A stretch of 47,789 nucleotides of DNA from Kurthia massiliensis (GCF_000285555.1 NZ_HE611003.1:42709-90497), one strand, 5' to 3'; numbered from the stretch's first letter, positions 27,201-37,191 are shown. Made by a program: numbers and translations. Notes: generated from the letters alone by a model not told the origin.

Positions 27201-28067
27201 ATGAAAGCAAAATCATTATTAGCAATGTTATTAGCAGGCGGCGTCGTAATGGGCGGTTGCGGCAACTCTGAAGACGCTTCAAAAGATACAGAAACGAAAA
27301 CAGAAAGCACAGCTTCAACTGATGCAAAAACATTAGATAAAGAAACACAAGCGTATAAAGATTTCGCGTTAAACGAATTAGATCAATTCACAACAGCGAC
27401 TGAAGAGTTTGTCACAGCATTCAAAGATGGCGATCTTGATAAAGCAAAATCATTATATCCAACTGCACGTATGTACTACGAACGCTCAGAGCCAATTGCT
27501 GAAAGCTTCGGCGATCTTGACCCAGCAATCGATGCACGTTTAGCTGACTTAAAAGCAGAAGGTCAAGGTATGGAAGACTGGACTGGGTACCATAAATTAG
27601 AGTATGCACTATGGGAAAAAAATACGAATAAAGGCTACGAAGAAACAGCGGACCAACTACTTGCTGACACGAAAGAATTACGCGCTCGTGTTGAAACTGT
27701 AGACGTAACACCAGACATGATGATCACAGGTGCTGTTGACTTATTAAACGAAGTATCAACATCTAAAATTTCTGGTGAAGAAGATATTTTCTCTCACACT
27801 GACCTGTACGATTTCAAAGCGAACGTAGAAGGCGCTGAAAAAATCTTTGACATCTTAAAAGATCAAATTACAGAAAAAGATGCAGCTTTAGCTGACAACT
27901 TAACAGATAAATTTGCAAAAGTGAACGAATTATTAGCAACATATGAAACAAAAGATGGCGGTTACGTGTCATATGAAGAGCTAACAGAAGATGACACGAA
28001 AGCATTATCTGATGCCATTAACCAACTAGGTGAACCATTAAGCCAAATGGGTACAATTTTAGAGTAA
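27201..28067 (+). CDS. efeO: EfeO-type iron-binding lipoprotein
   Basis: 288 residues. Lipoprotein signal with lipobox in VVMGGCGN (Cys20), a Lys/Glu/Thr-rich tether (about 22-50), then an EfeO/imelysin-like helical domain (peptidase M75 fold) with the conserved HKLEYALW motif (about 129-136) that supplies the metal site. It would capture ferrous/ferric iron outside the membrane and pass it to EfeU. No cupredoxin domain is present, as in the short Gram-positive form. First gene of the operon; AGAAGGATAT lies upstream with a rather long spacing to the ATG. Iron control by the Fur box. Confidence 0.92.
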   Translation: MKAKSLLAMLLAGGVVMGGCGNSEDASKDTETKTESTASTDAKTLDKETQAYKDFALNELDQFTTATEEFVTAFKDGDLDKAKSLYPTARMYYERSEPIAESFGDLDPAIDARLADLKAEGQGMEDWTGYHKLEYALWEKNTNKGYEETADQLLADTKELRARVETVDVTPDMMITGAVDLLNEVSTSKISGEEDIFSHTDLYDFKANVEGAEKIFDILKDQITEKDAALADNLTDKFAKVNELLATYETKDGGYVSYEELTEDDTKALSDAINQLGEPLSQMGTILE

Positions 28068-28085
28068 ATTTTGGAGTGATCATAA

Positions 28086-29357
28086 ATGACTGAATCAAAT
28101 GAAGAAAGCTTTTTAGACAAGAAAGTATCACGAAGACGTATGCTGAAAATGACCGGTGCTAGTGCTGCAGGCGTCGCTATCGGTGCCTCTGGGCTCGGCG
28201 GTATATTGAAGGCGTTTGGTGTGCCAGAATGGTTAGATGATGATAAAACCGTACAAAATAAAGTGAATTTTTATGGAAAACATCAATCAGGTATTGCGAC
28301 AGAAGTACAATCACATGTCTATTTTGCCTCTTTATCTGTTTTAGTAGCGTCAAAAGCAGAACTACAACAACTGTTCAAAATGTGGACGCCGCTCGCTGTA
28401 AGCCTTATGAATGGCCAAGAAATTGGCACTTCTAAAAACGGCTACGTGCCACCGGTTGATACAGGTGAAGTTGTAGGCGTAGACGCTAAAAATTTATCGA
28501 TTACGTTCGGTGTTGGCCCGTCGCTATTTGACAATGCAAAACTTGGGCTGAAACATCTTAAACCAAAACAATTAAAAGACCTTCCGCATTTCCCGAAAGA
28601 TCAATTGGACAAAGCCTACACTGGTGGCGATCTTTGCATTCAAGCTTGTGCAGATGACCCACAAGTGGCGTTTCATGCGGTGCGTAATTTAATTCGTGCA
28701 GCGAGTGGCAAAGTGTCCATCAATTGGACACAAGCAGGATTCAATTCAATTCCGGTAAATAAAGAAGGCAAACGTGAAACACCACGTAATTTATTTGCAT
28801 TTAAAGATGGTACGGAAAATCCACGTAGCGACAAAGATATGAACGATGTCGTCTGGGTGCAAAAAGGTGAAAGTAAACCTTGGCTTACTGGCGGCACATA
28901 TTTAGTCGTGCGTAAAATTCAAATGCATTTAGAAACATGGGACCGTACATCATTAAACGAACAAGAAGCAACGTTCGGCCGTCATCGTCATAGCGGGGCA
29001 CCGATTGGTAAACAACATGAATTTGATGCGGTTGAAATAGGGCGTAAAGATGACAAAGGTAATTACATCGTGCCTGAAACGTCTCACGTCTTTTTATCGA
29101 AACAAGTGAAAGCACGTATTATGCGTCGCGCATTTTCATATGCATCAGGAACGGTCGATCATACCGGTGCTTATGATGCGGGGCTATTGTTTATTTCGTT
29201 CCAAAAAGATCCACAGCAATTTATAGATATTCAAAATGCGCTCGGTCGTGCAGATAAACTAAATGAATATATTACCCATCGAGGCAGCGGTGTTTTCGCT
29301 TGCTTCCCTGGCATTCAAAAAGGGAGTTATATAGGTGAAACACTTTTTAATGCGTAG
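28086..29357 (+). CDS. efeB: EfeB, Tat-exported DyP-type heme peroxidase
   Basis: 423 residues. A twin-arginine signal SRRRMLK (15-21) with hydrophobic ASAAGVAIGASGLGG sends the folded heme protein across the membrane. The DyP signature FKDGTENP is at 239-246 (catalytic Asp241), and the histidine-rich GRHRHSGAP at about 298-306 includes the likely heme-ligand region. EfeB is thought to oxidise Fe(II) or release iron from heme for uptake by EfeU. TTGGAG precedes the ATG, 18 bases after efeO. Its 3' end overlaps the start of efeU by 23 bases. Confidence 0.94.
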   Translation: MTESNEESFLDKKVSRRRMLKMTGASAAGVAIGASGLGGILKAFGVPEWLDDDKTVQNKVNFYGKHQSGIATEVQSHVYFASLSVLVASKAELQQLFKMWTPLAVSLMNGQEIGTSKNGYVPPVDTGEVVGVDAKNLSITFGVGPSLFDNAKLGLKHLKPKQLKDLPHFPKDQLDKAYTGGDLCIQACADDPQVAFHAVRNLIRAASGKVSINWTQAGFNSIPVNKEGKRETPRNLFAFKDGTENPRSDKDMNDVVWVQKGESKPWLTGGTYLVVRKIQMHLETWDRTSLNEQEATFGRHRHSGAPIGKQHEFDAVEIGRKDDKGNYIVPETSHVFLSKQVKARIMRRAFSYASGTVDHTGAYDAGLLFISFQKDPQQFIDIQNALGRADKLNEYITHRGSGVFACFPGIQKGSYIGETLFNA

Positions 29358-31077
29358 TAGTCAATTATGTGTCATCGCGCTACTGTTGGTCATGACCATT
29401 TTAAGTGCAGTGCCGCAAGCAATAGCAGCAGGCTCATCGTCTTATAGTGGTCTTTATATTTCGATTAGTGATGCTTTAATGGATACACGCCAAGGCGACG
29501 GTTCTAAAGCTGAAGCCGCTTTAAAGGAATTTGATAAAGCGTGGCAACAAGTGGACACGACACATGATGCAGAAAAAAAAGCAGTCGATGATGCTTACGA
29601 AAAAGCATTAGCGGCTGACAATAAAGAGGACCGCTTAGCGGCTCTAACAGATCTTTCTAAAGCATTAACGACTTTAGAAAAAGTTGAAAATCCAGTAGAT
29701 GAAAAAGCTGAACGTCAAAAATTCGTTCAAACGATCACACCTGCTTTAACGAAGCTAGGTGATGCGATTGACAGCAAAAATCTCGACGCCATCCATGAAC
29801 AATATAAAACGTTCAACAGTTTCTGGAACTTAAAAGAAAAACCAGTGCGTGAAATTGATATGGGCGCTTACGGTCAAATCGAAACGCAAATGTCGTTTAT
29901 CCGTATGGAGCTTGCAAATGACGAGCCAAACGTGGCGTCATTAAAAGATACGTTTACTACGTTAGAGCAAAACATTACTGATTTTGGGAATGGCAAAAAA
30001 GTAGGTGCTGTGAAAAAAGGTTATTCATTGCAAACACTTGTCGATTTAATCGATGATGCGACAGCTTCTATCGATGACAAACAGTACGAGCAAGCATCGG
30101 CGTACATTAAAAAATTCATTACGGTATGGCCGAATGTAGAAAGTGATGTGAGCACGCGTAACGGCAGTCTTTATACGTCACTTGAAAGCGATATGCCTAT
30201 TATCGCTAGTAACTTATTAAAAGATAATAGCGATAAAGACAAGCTAAAAACACAATTAACAGATTTCAAAACGTCTATTCAACTGCTGCAAGATAAAGAT
30301 AGCTATTCTGCTTGGGATGCAGCGCTTATCTTACTCCGTGAAGGTTTAGAAGCACTATTAATTATCATGGCACTTGTCGCGTTCTTGAAAAAATCAGATC
30401 AAACGCATATGACGAAATGGATTTATTTCGGAGCTGCGGGTGGTGTTGGACTAAGTGCCGTTGCAGCGATTTTCATGTCGGTGTTCTTTAACTCAGATTC
30501 CATGAACACAAGCCGTGAAATTATTGAAGGCTATGTCGGCCTAGTAGCTGCAGCTATGATGATCGGTGTCGGCGTATGGCTACACCGTAAATCAAATATT
30601 CGCGCTTGGAATGCTTACATTGCGAAACAGATGAATCACGCGATGTCACGTGGCTCTATTTGGGCGATGGCAAGTATTAGTTTCCTCTCTGTCTTCCGTG
30701 AAGGTGCAGAAACGTTAATTTTCTATGCAGGTATCGCTCCTAAAATGGCGACGAGCCAATTCGTTTTGGGGATTGGGATTGCCATCGTTATTTTAATCGT
30801 TGTCGCTATCGTGTTATTAAAAGTGAGCGCGAAGATTCCAATTCATTACTTCTTCTTTGTCGCAACGATTTTAATTTATGTATTAACGTTTAAAATTATC
30901 GGCGTCTCTATCCACAAGCTTCAACTAATGGGTGATATTTCGTCGCATGTTATTAACGGCTTACCAGTCGTTGCTACTATCGGTTTCTATCCAACGATTG
31001 AAACGATTGTCGGTCAATTCATTTTAATTATTTGTATTATCGGTGCAACTATTTGGAAACATCGTAACGAAAAATAA
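29335..31077 (+). CDS. efeU: EfeU/FTR1-family iron permease with N-terminal extracellular domain
   Basis: 580 residues, longer than E. coli EfeU. Residues 1-32 are a signal peptide (ending VPQAIAAG); about 33-325 form a helical, charged extracellular domain of two similar halves (SISDALMD...; LVDLIDDATAS...); about 330-575 hold seven membrane helices with both REXXE iron motifs, REGLE near 334 and REGAE near 454. It moves Fe(III) across the membrane. GTG start within efeB, with GGGAG eight bases upstream, so translation is coupled. Gene order O-B-U differs from the U-O-B order of B. subtilis and E. coli. Confidence 0.93.
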   Translation: MKHFLMRSSQLCVIALLLVMTILSAVPQAIAAGSSSYSGLYISISDALMDTRQGDGSKAEAALKEFDKAWQQVDTTHDAEKKAVDDAYEKALAADNKEDRLAALTDLSKALTTLEKVENPVDEKAERQKFVQTITPALTKLGDAIDSKNLDAIHEQYKTFNSFWNLKEKPVREIDMGAYGQIETQMSFIRMELANDEPNVASLKDTFTTLEQNITDFGNGKKVGAVKKGYSLQTLVDLIDDATASIDDKQYEQASAYIKKFITVWPNVESDVSTRNGSLYTSLESDMPIIASNLLKDNSDKDKLKTQLTDFKTSIQLLQDKDSYSAWDAALILLREGLEALLIIMALVAFLKKSDQTHMTKWIYFGAAGGVGLSAVAAIFMSVFFNSDSMNTSREIIEGYVGLVAAAMMIGVGVWLHRKSNIRAWNAYIAKQMNHAMSRGSIWAMASISFLSVFREGAETLIFYAGIAPKMATSQFVLGIGIAIVILIVVAIVLLKVSAKIPIHYFFFVATILIYVLTFKIIGVSIHKLQLMGDISSHVINGLPVVATIGFYPTIETIVGQFILIICIIGATIWKHRNEK

Positions 31078-31081
31078 CGCT

Positions 31082-31117
31082 AAAAAAGAGGAGTGGCTCA
31101 TCGGCCGCTCCTCTTTT
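31082..31117. terminator. Bidirectional terminator
   Basis: AAAAGAGGAGTGGC pairs with GGCCGCTCCTCTTTT around TCATC. It closes the efe operon and the convergent chemoreceptor gene. Confidence 0.87.
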
Positions 31118-31118
31118 A

Positions 31119-32867
31119 TTATTGGAATTTATTAATTTCTGTTAATACTTCCGCAGTCGTACGCTCGACATTTTCAATGACGCGCTGCAATTCGCCAACC
31201 ATTTGTTGTTGCACTTTTGAGGCATTCGTCGTTTCTGACATAAATACAAGTGAATCTTCAATGTTGCGATTCATTTGTGCCATCGATGCAAATACTTCTT
31301 CAGAGCCCGCAGACATTTGTTGAATGATTGCAGATTCCTCTTGAATGCTATCGTTCACGCCGAGAACCGTTTCACTGATCGACGTTAAATGTTTTCCAAC
31401 TTCTGAAACGGCTGCGTTACCTGCTGTCATTTCAGATTTGCTCAATTGAATTTGCTCATTTGTGCGTTCAGATAGCGCTTTAAATGCAGTGAGTTCTTGT
31501 AAAATATCATGCGCAGCCGCATTTGATGATTCCGCTAGCTTACGCACTTCATCAGCGACAACGGCGAAGCCTTTCCCTGCTTCTCCTGCACGCGCTGCTT
31601 CAATCGCCGCATTTAATGCGAGTAAATTCGTTTGGTTCGCAATATCGGTAATGATTGAAATTTTGCTTTCGACATTCGTAAATTTAGCGGTCATTTCTTC
31701 AACGTGATCAGCCGTTACAAGTACCGTTTGTTCAACCGTCGACATTTGCGCAACGACTTGATTCGTTTTGGCGACGCCATCGTGAAGCGCCATCGTCATA
31801 TCGTTCGAAGATGCTGCTACATCTGACGTCATATCCGCCATTCGCTGAATACCCGTTGTCATCTCATCCATCGCCGTTAACACTTCTTTATTCGACGACA
31901 TTTGATGCGTTGCTTCCGATGACATTTGCGTCATATTATTACTAACGCGACTGTTCGATTGCTCAATCGTTTCCGAAGTAGCCGTTAGGACGCTCGTAAT
32001 TTGTTGTAAATCTTGCGCCTTCGTTTGAAACGCTGTTAACGTTCCTTCCAACGTACGGAGCGAGGCATCAAAGCTTTTAGCGAACGTCGATATTTCGTTC
32101 GACTGTTTAAACGATAATGATGCCACACGGGCAACTCCTTGCTGTAGTCTACCGCTTGCCATATCGTCAGCGGCTTCAGCAAGCGTTTTAAGCGGCTTTA
32201 ACTGGCGGTTAATGTATTTATACAAAATGGCACCTGAAAGCGCGATAAGTACTAAAAAGATTGCTGTGACGTAAGGTAAAATTGTCCACATCGCTTCTTT
32301 TCGAATGTCAGCAACTTGATTCGCGTCGATATCTACCCCTAAATACGCGACGGTTTTTCCAGCTTTATTTTGAATCGGTACTGTACCTGAAACGTATTCG
32401 CCGAAACTGCTCGATAAAATCGGTGAATGGTACGCACCTTCTTCATTTACTTTTTCTAAATCTTTTACAGTCGTTGACGCGGACGTATCATTGATTTTGC
32501 CGACATCTTCCGCTTTGGCATCTTTCGGTTGACCGTCTACTAAAAAGTGTACGGCGTCATCCGTAGGTGTTGCATATGTATATGCATATAGCACGCCATT
32601 TTTTTCACGTAAATCATTGAGTTGCTCACGTAACTGCCAGTACAGTTCATTTTCTGTCGGCTGTTGCGCTAATTTTTCATAACTATCAGCATCTATGTAA
32701 TTCGTTAAATTTTTTGCAATCGATGTCGCCATTGTTCCTACAGATTGCTCTGCTACTTTTTTAGCAGCAATGCTTAGCGTTACAACATACATCATTAGTA
32801 ACGTTACTAATACAGTGACAACGAGTGCAATAATTCGATTACTAAGCTTCCCCTGTTGTACTTTCAT
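31119..32867 (-). CDS. Methyl-accepting chemotaxis protein with Cache-type sensor
   Basis: About 582 residues. Membrane helix 1 at about 8-30, an extracellular sensor (about 35-190) with the Cache-like [18 protein letters not shown] end, membrane helix 2 at about 198-220, HAMP domain (about 221-275, [21 protein letters not shown]), and the long signalling coiled coil with hairpin tip [24 protein letters not shown] and [13 protein letters not shown]. Binds a small ligand outside and steers CheA inside. I start at 32867 because GGAG lies nine bases upstream; the open frame begins five codons earlier. No che or flagellar genes accompany it. Confidence 0.92.
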   Translation of the reverse strand: MKVQQGKLSNRIIALVVTVLVTLLMMYVVTLSIAAKKVAEQSVGTMATSIAKNLTNYIDADSYEKLAQQPTENELYWQLREQLNDLREKNGVLYAYTYATPTDDAVHFLVDGQPKDAKAEDVGKINDTSASTTVKDLEKVNEEGAYHSPILSSSFGEYVSGTVPIQNKAGKTVAYLGVDIDANQVADIRKEAMWTILPYVTAIFLVLIALSGAILYKYINRQLKPLKTLAEAADDMASGRLQQGVARVASLSFKQSNEISTFAKSFDASLRTLEGTLTAFQTKAQDLQQITSVLTATSETIEQSNSRVSNNMTQMSSEATHQMSSNKEVLTAMDEMTTGIQRMADMTSDVAASSNDMTMALHDGVAKTNQVVAQMSTVEQTVLVTADHVEEMTAKFTNVESKISIITDIANQTNLLALNAAIEAARAGEAGKGFAVVADEVRKLAESSNAAAHDILQELTAFKALSERTNEQIQLSKSEMTAGNAAVSEVGKHLTSISETVLGVNDSIQEESAIIQQMSAGSEEVFASMAQMNRNIEDSLVFMSETTNASKVQQQMVGELQRVIENVERTTAEVLTEINKFQ

Positions 32868-32933
32868 CTTTCCCATCTCCAATATTCAAACTATTTAGAA
32901 TTCGTAACTTTCTTAGTATATCAAAAAAACGAC

Positions 32934-32972
32934 AAAAAAAAGCATGGGCAATCAATTCGCCCATGCTTTTTG
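32934..32972 (-). terminator. Terminator of the fumarase gene
   Basis: AGCATGGGC pairs with GCCCATGCT, flanked by an A-run and T-run, just after the fumC stop. Confidence 0.85.
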
Positions 32973-32982
32973 TATCACGTTA

Positions 32983-34365
32983 TTAGAATTTGATCATTTT
33001 TGAAGGTACAACCCATTCGTTGAATTGTTCTTCTGTTAATAATTCAGATTTAATAGCCGCTTCTTTTAATGTTAAGCCTTCTTTGTGAGCCATTTTAGCG
33101 ATTTTCGCTGCATTTTCATAACCGATGTATGGGTTAAGTGCAGTTACTAGCATTAATGAGTTGTTTAAGAAGTGCTCTAATTTATCTTCGTTTGCAGTAA
33201 TACCAACTAAGCAGTGTTCGTCGAAGCTACGGATTACGTCAGATAATAGTTCAACTGATTGCATGAAGTTGTGCAAGATTACTGGTTTAAATACGTTTAA
33301 TTCAAAGTTACCTTGAGATGCTGCGAAGCCGATTGTTACATCGTTACCCATTACTTGTACAGCTACCATTGTAACAGCTTCACATTGTGTTGGGTTTACT
33401 TTACCTGGCATGATTGAAGAACCTGGTTCGTTTTCTGGAATTGAGATTTCACCGAAACCAGAACGAGGACCAGACGCTAACCAACGTACGTCGTTCGCAA
33501 TTTTCATTAAGTCAGCTGCTAAAGCTTTCATAGCGCCGTGAGTTGTTACGATTTGATCGTGTGAAGTTAATGCATGGAATTTGTTTGGTGATGGTACGAA
33601 GTCTAAGCCAGTTTCTTTAGAAATTTCAGCTACAACTTTTTCATCAAAGCCGTCTGGTGTGTTAAGACCAGTACCTACAGCTGTACCACCGATTGCAAGT
33701 TCGCGCATGTTTAATGCTGCTTCTTTGATCATTTTTTCAGAAGCTTCGATCATGTATAACCAGCCGCTAATTTCTTGACCTAAAGTAAGTGGTGTCGCAT
33801 CTTGTAAGTGTGTACGACCGATTTTGATTAAGTTCATGAACTCATCAGATTTTGCTTTTAATGTTGCTTTAATTTGTTCTAAAGCAGGGATTAAATTGCG
33901 TTCAACTGCGATTGAAGTTGCGATGTGCATCGCTGTTGGGAATGAGTCATTTGAAGATTGAGATTTGTTAACGTCATCATTTGGGTGAAGACGTTCTTCA
34001 GAACCTTTTGCTTCAAGGTATTCATTACCAAGGTGAGCGATTACTTCGTTCACGTTCATATTTGTTTGTGTACCAGAACCTGTTTGGTAAATAACTAGTG
34101 GGAATTGATCGTCCCATTTACCTTCCACAATTTCGTCTGCAGCATGTGCGATAGCTTCCGCTTTCACTGCTGATAATGTACCAAGTTCTACACAAACTTT
34201 AGCAACTGATTTTTTAAGGATTGCATAACCGTGAATGAAATCGATTGGCATATGGTCAGAACCGATACGGAAGTTTTGCTTACTACGTTGCGTTTGAGCA
34301 CCCCATTTGCTGTCTGCAGGTACTTTAATTTCTCCCATAGAGTCATGTTCGATACGATATTCCAA
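32983..34365 (-). CDS. fumC: Fumarate hydratase, class II
   Basis: Interconverts fumarate and L-malate in the citric acid cycle. 460 residues, as B. subtilis CitG. Signature [15 protein letters not shown] (about 312-326), tetramer-site motifs [14 protein letters not shown] (about 94-107) and [16 protein letters not shown] (about 182-197). I choose TTG at 34365 because GGAG is nine bases upstream and the protein then begins [12 protein letters not shown] like CitG; an ATG 15 bases earlier has no ribosome site. A possible promoter is AAGACA (34447-34442), 17 bp, TATCAT (34424-34419). Codon use suggests high expression. Confidence 0.96.
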   Translation of the reverse strand: MEYRIEHDSMGEIKVPADSKWGAQTQRSKQNFRIGSDHMPIDFIHGYAILKKSVAKVCVELGTLSAVKAEAIAHAADEIVEGKWDDQFPLVIYQTGSGTQTNMNVNEVIAHLGNEYLEAKGSEERLHPNDDVNKSQSSNDSFPTAMHIATSIAVERNLIPALEQIKATLKAKSDEFMNLIKIGRTHLQDATPLTLGQEISGWLYMIEASEKMIKEAALNMRELAIGGTAVGTGLNTPDGFDEKVVAEISKETGLDFVPSPNKFHALTSHDQIVTTHGAMKALAADLMKIANDVRWLASGPRSGFGEISIPENEPGSSIMPGKVNPTQCEAVTMVAVQVMGNDVTIGFAASQGNFELNVFKPVILHNFMQSVELLSDVIRSFDEHCLVGITANEDKLEHFLNNSLMLVTALNPYIGYENAAKIAKMAHKEGLTLKEAAIKSELLTEEQFNEWVVPSKMIKF

Positions 34366-34839
34366 GACATTCATCTCCATTTCAATTAATTAAATTTAAA
34401 ATTCATCTTACGGTTATAATGATAGCGTTTCTCATAGAAAATGTCTTTAAAAGTGAATAATTTTATTCTAAAAATCGACTGAAACAGACAACGCGGAGCA
34501 TTTTTTGCGTATCCGCTTTCAAAAACGTGCCATTTCGTGCCAACATCGGCTAATTTTCGCCATGATTTAAAAAAAATAATGTCGAATCATTTTAAAAAGT
34601 GTCAAGTTAAGATTTTGTAAATGAAATGCCCGTTCAATCATGTATATGCTATAAAACGTTTCCATTTTCATTTAAATACCAACGTTTATTCTATATATCT
34701 GTTGAAATCCGATTGTTACACCTTTGTAAATTTTGTGTAATTTCGGTCAAATTAAATATGGTTTTTTCGCGGAGTTTGTTATTATAGTAAGTGCGTTTAA
34801 AATGATTACGCGGTTTATTATTAGGAGGATTTACATTAC
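34366..34839. other. Intergenic region between fumC and the phosphate genes
   Basis: 474 bases without a gene. It holds the fumC promoter at the left, AT-rich sequence with no frame of note in the middle (34450-34700), the Pho-box-like repeats at 34703-34740 and a TATTAT/TATAGT -10 region at 34780-34788 for the DUF47 gene. Confidence 0.7.
34703..34740 (-). promoter_or_regulatory. Pho-box-like direct repeats
   Basis: On the minus strand TTACA (34740-34736), TTACA (34729-34725), TAACA (34718-34714) and TTTCA (34707-34703) recur with exact 11-bp spacing, the geometry of PhoP boxes. They lie upstream of a promoter that lacks a good -35 box, as expected for PhoP-activated transcription of the following DUF47-Pit genes. 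Similarity is by pattern, and the region is AT-rich. Confidence 0.5.
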
Positions 34840-35460
34840 ATGTTTAGCTCAAAAAAACCTGATCCGTTTTTTAATGCCCTTTATGATATTGCAGTGAACT
34901 GCAACAAAGCGGCACATTATGCGGAGGAATTTAAAATTACTAGCATTGCTGACTTAAAAGAGCTTAGCGTTACATTAAAAAAATACGAAACAGATGGTGA
35001 CACATTAATCCACAATTTGATTCAAATGTTGAACAAATCATTTATGACACCAATCGAACGTGAAGATATTTTAGAACTAGCGGTTCGTATGGATGATATT
35101 TTAGATGGCGTTGAAGGTTGTATCGCACACTTCGAAATGTTCTCATTAACAGAAGTAGATGATTATATGCGCGATTTCTTAAAATACATCGTGTTAAGTT
35201 CTGACGAAATCGTCAAAGCGATGACGCACTTAACGAACAAAAAGTTAGTAAACATGCGCGAACACGCAATTTTAATTAAAGATTACGAGCGTAAATGTGA
35301 TGACGTCTTACGTACGTCAATCAAACAATTATTTTTACATGAAAAAGATCCAATTCGCATCATCAAGTTTAAAGATATTTACGAACAACTTGAAGAAGTA
35401 GCGGATTACTGTCAAAACGTTGCAAATGCAATGGATACTATTATCATGCGAAATGCGTAG
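34840..35460 (+). CDS. DUF47/PhoU-like protein, partner of Pit
   Basis: 206 residues of mostly helical, charged sequence with the PhoU-like three-helix pattern (SVTLKKYETDGDTLIHNLIQML; FMTPIEREDILELAVRMDDILD; EEVADYCQNVANAMDTIIM). Homologous to B. subtilis YkaA. These proteins sit beside Pit permeases and are thought to restrain phosphate uptake. TTAGGAGGA supports the ATG. It is 11 bases from pit in one operon, under the Pho-box-like array. Confidence 0.92.
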   Translation: MFSSKKPDPFFNALYDIAVNCNKAAHYAEEFKITSIADLKELSVTLKKYETDGDTLIHNLIQMLNKSFMTPIEREDILELAVRMDDILDGVEGCIAHFEMFSLTEVDDYMRDFLKYIVLSSDEIVKAMTHLTNKKLVNMREHAILIKDYERKCDDVLRTSIKQLFLHEKDPIRIIKFKDIYEQLEEVADYCQNVANAMDTIIMRNA

Positions 35461-35471
35461 GAGCTGTAAAA

Positions 35472-36473
35472 ATGGATAGTGTAATTATTATCACCGTTTT
35501 AGTCGTTTTCTTTGCTTTAGCATTCGACTTTATTAACGGGTTTCACGACACAGCCAATGCAATTGCAACAGCCGTTTCAACGCGTGCATTACCACCGCGT
35601 GTTGCGGTAATTATGGCTGCGCTAATGAACTTCATCGGTGCAATAACGTTTACTGGTGTTGCCCAAGCTTTAGCGAAAGACATCGTAGATCCATTTGCAC
35701 TTGAAAATGGTGTTGTCATCATTTTAGCGTCATTAATCTCTGCGATTATTTGGAACTTAGCAACTTGGTATTTTGGTATTCCATCAAGTTCTTCTCATGC
35801 ATTAATCGGTTCACTTGCAGGTGCCGCTGCAATGTCAGCAGGCTTCGGTGTCATTAACTGGGAAGGCTTCACAAAAATTATTAAAGCGTTAATTCTTTCA
35901 CCATTTATCGCAATCGTCATCGGTTTCTTAATGATGACATTGTTCCGTGTGTTGTTCTCAAGCTTGAGTTTATACAAAACGAACAATCGCTTCCGTAAGC
36001 TTCAAATCTTAACGGCTGCGGTTCAATCGTTTACACACGGTACGAACGATGCACAAAAATCAATGGGTATCATTACGATGGCGTTAATGGCTGGTGGCTT
36101 ATTAGCTCAAGGCTCTGAAGTACCATTTTGGGTACGTATTTCTTGTGCCATTGCAATGGGTCTTGGTACATCTGTTGGTGGTTATAAAATCATTAAAACA
36201 GTCGGTAGTAAAATTATGAAAATTCGTCCTGTTAACGGTGTCGCTGCAGATATGTCTTCAGCGTTAATCATCTTCGGGGCTACACAACTTCATTTACCTG
36301 TTTCAACAACACACGTTATTTCATCTGCAATTATGGGTGTTGGTGCAGCACAAAATGCGAAAGGGGTAAAATGGGGTGTCGCACGTAACATTGTCATTAC
36401 GTGGGTCATCACGTTACCACTTGCAGGTTTAATGGGTGGCTGTATTTTCTGGTTATTAAACTTATTCTTATAA
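35472..36473 (+). CDS. pit: Low-affinity phosphate transporter, PiT family
   Basis: 333 residues, about ten membrane helices. Signature GFHDTANAIATAV begins at residue 23 and its repeat FTHGTNDAQKSMGII lies in the second half (about 189-203); PSSSSHALIGSL (about 103-114) and PVSTTHVISSA are the paired re-entrant motifs. It imports metal-phosphate with protons or sodium. AGGAGCTG lies upstream of the ATG. Second gene of the operon with DUF47; its terminator is shared with the convergent hydrolase gene. Confidence 0.95.
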   Translation: MDSVIIITVLVVFFALAFDFINGFHDTANAIATAVSTRALPPRVAVIMAALMNFIGAITFTGVAQALAKDIVDPFALENGVVIILASLISAIIWNLATWYFGIPSSSSHALIGSLAGAAAMSAGFGVINWEGFTKIIKALILSPFIAIVIGFLMMTLFRVLFSSLSLYKTNNRFRKLQILTAAVQSFTHGTNDAQKSMGIITMALMAGGLLAQGSEVPFWVRISCAIAMGLGTSVGGYKIIKTVGSKIMKIRPVNGVAADMSSALIIFGATQLHLPVSTTHVISSAIMGVGAAQNAKGVKWGVARNIVITWVITLPLAGLMGGCIFWLLNLFL

Positions 36474-36484
36474 ATGTAAACCGC

Positions 36485-36516
36485 AAAAAAGGCGCTGCAT
36501 GTCAGCGCCTTTTTCT
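36485..36516. terminator. Bidirectional terminator
   Basis: AAAAAGGCGCTG pairs with CAGCGCCTTTTT around CATGT, between pit and the convergent mhqD-like gene. Confidence 0.87.
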
Positions 36517-37118
36517 TATGCCATTTTTTCATACCATGCTTTTGCAGCGTGTACTTCATCCATCGTTAATTGGTGGCCGTGTTGATGCCAATACGTCTCA
36601 ACATTTGCGCCGTGCTTCATTAAGTAGTTCGCTAAGCCTTTCGTATTGTCCGCCGGTACCATCGGGTCATTCTCCCCTGCACCGATCCAAACGTTTAAGC
36701 CTGTTAAATCACTTAGTGTAACGTCTTCTCGTGGAATCATTGCGTGATGTAAAATCGCGCCTTTCACCGTTTTACCAACTTCGAAAAATAAATTTGCGGC
36801 GATATTTGCGCCGTTTGAATAGCCGATTGCGATAACATTGTCACGATCAAAGCCGTATTCATTTGCTGCTTCATCGATAAATGCTGCCAATTCTTTCGTA
36901 CGCAGTGATAAGTTATCTAAATCAAATACACCCATACCAAGTCGTTTAAAGAAACGTGGCATTCCTTGTTCTAATTCTTGACCGCGCACACCGAGTAAAT
37001 TCGCATCTGGATCAAGTTCTCGCCCCAGTCCTAATAAATCTTGCTCATTGCCGCCGGTGCCGTGCAGTAATAAAAATGTCGGTGCTTGTGCTTTCCCTTT
37101 TATAAATACGTGTTGCAT
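36516..37118 (-). CDS. mhqD: MhqD-like alpha/beta hydrolase (carboxylesterase)
   Basis: 200 residues, alpha/beta hydrolase of the carboxylesterase/phospholipase group. Catalytic Ser101 in GYSNG (99-103), Asp151 in GENDPMVP and His182 in HGHQL; oxyanion loop HGTGGNEQDL (19-28). B. subtilis MhqD is induced by quinones together with azoreductase and ring-cleaving enzymes. GGAGGCG lies before the ATG. The promoter carries a near-perfect MhqR-type palindrome, which supports the name more than the fold does. Physiological substrate unknown. Confidence 0.86.
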   Translation of the reverse strand: MQHVFIKGKAQAPTFLLLHGTGGNEQDLLGLGRELDPDANLLGVRGQELEQGMPRFFKRLGMGVFDLDNLSLRTKELAAFIDEAANEYGFDRDNVIAIGYSNGANIAANLFFEVGKTVKGAILHHAMIPREDVTLSDLTGLNVWIGAGENDPMVPADNTKGLANYLMKHGANVETYWHQHGHQLTMDEVHAAKAWYEKMA

Positions 37119-37130
37119 ATGATCGCCTCC

Positions 37131-37179
37131 ATTATCTTGATTTCAAGATAATTATAAAACAAAAAAATAGACGCGTCAA
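37131..37179 (-). promoter_or_regulatory. mhqD promoter with MhqR-type operator
   Basis: Minus-strand TTGACG (37179-37174), 17 bp, TATAAT (37156-37151). From 37131 to 37152 ten-base arms ATTATCTTGA and TCAAGATAAT face each other across two bases; the core TATCTTGATTTCAAGATA resembles the MhqR box. It overlaps the -10 and start site. The -35 box lies inside the terminator of the upstream gene. Confidence 0.75.
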
Positions 37180-37191
37180 AAAACGCGTCTG
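37168..37191 (-). terminator. Terminator of the hypothetical gene
   Basis: AGACGCGT pairs with ACGCGTCT around CAAAAA, with an extended T-rich run on the minus strand. The following promoter's -35 (TTGACG) is part of this stem. Confidence 0.8.

Noticed and set aside
34421..34440. CcpA (cre) site upstream of fumC
   Set aside because: The sequence ATGAGAAACGCTATCAT has a CG centre, but the spacing to the flanking TG and CA is off by one base, so it does not fit the consensus.
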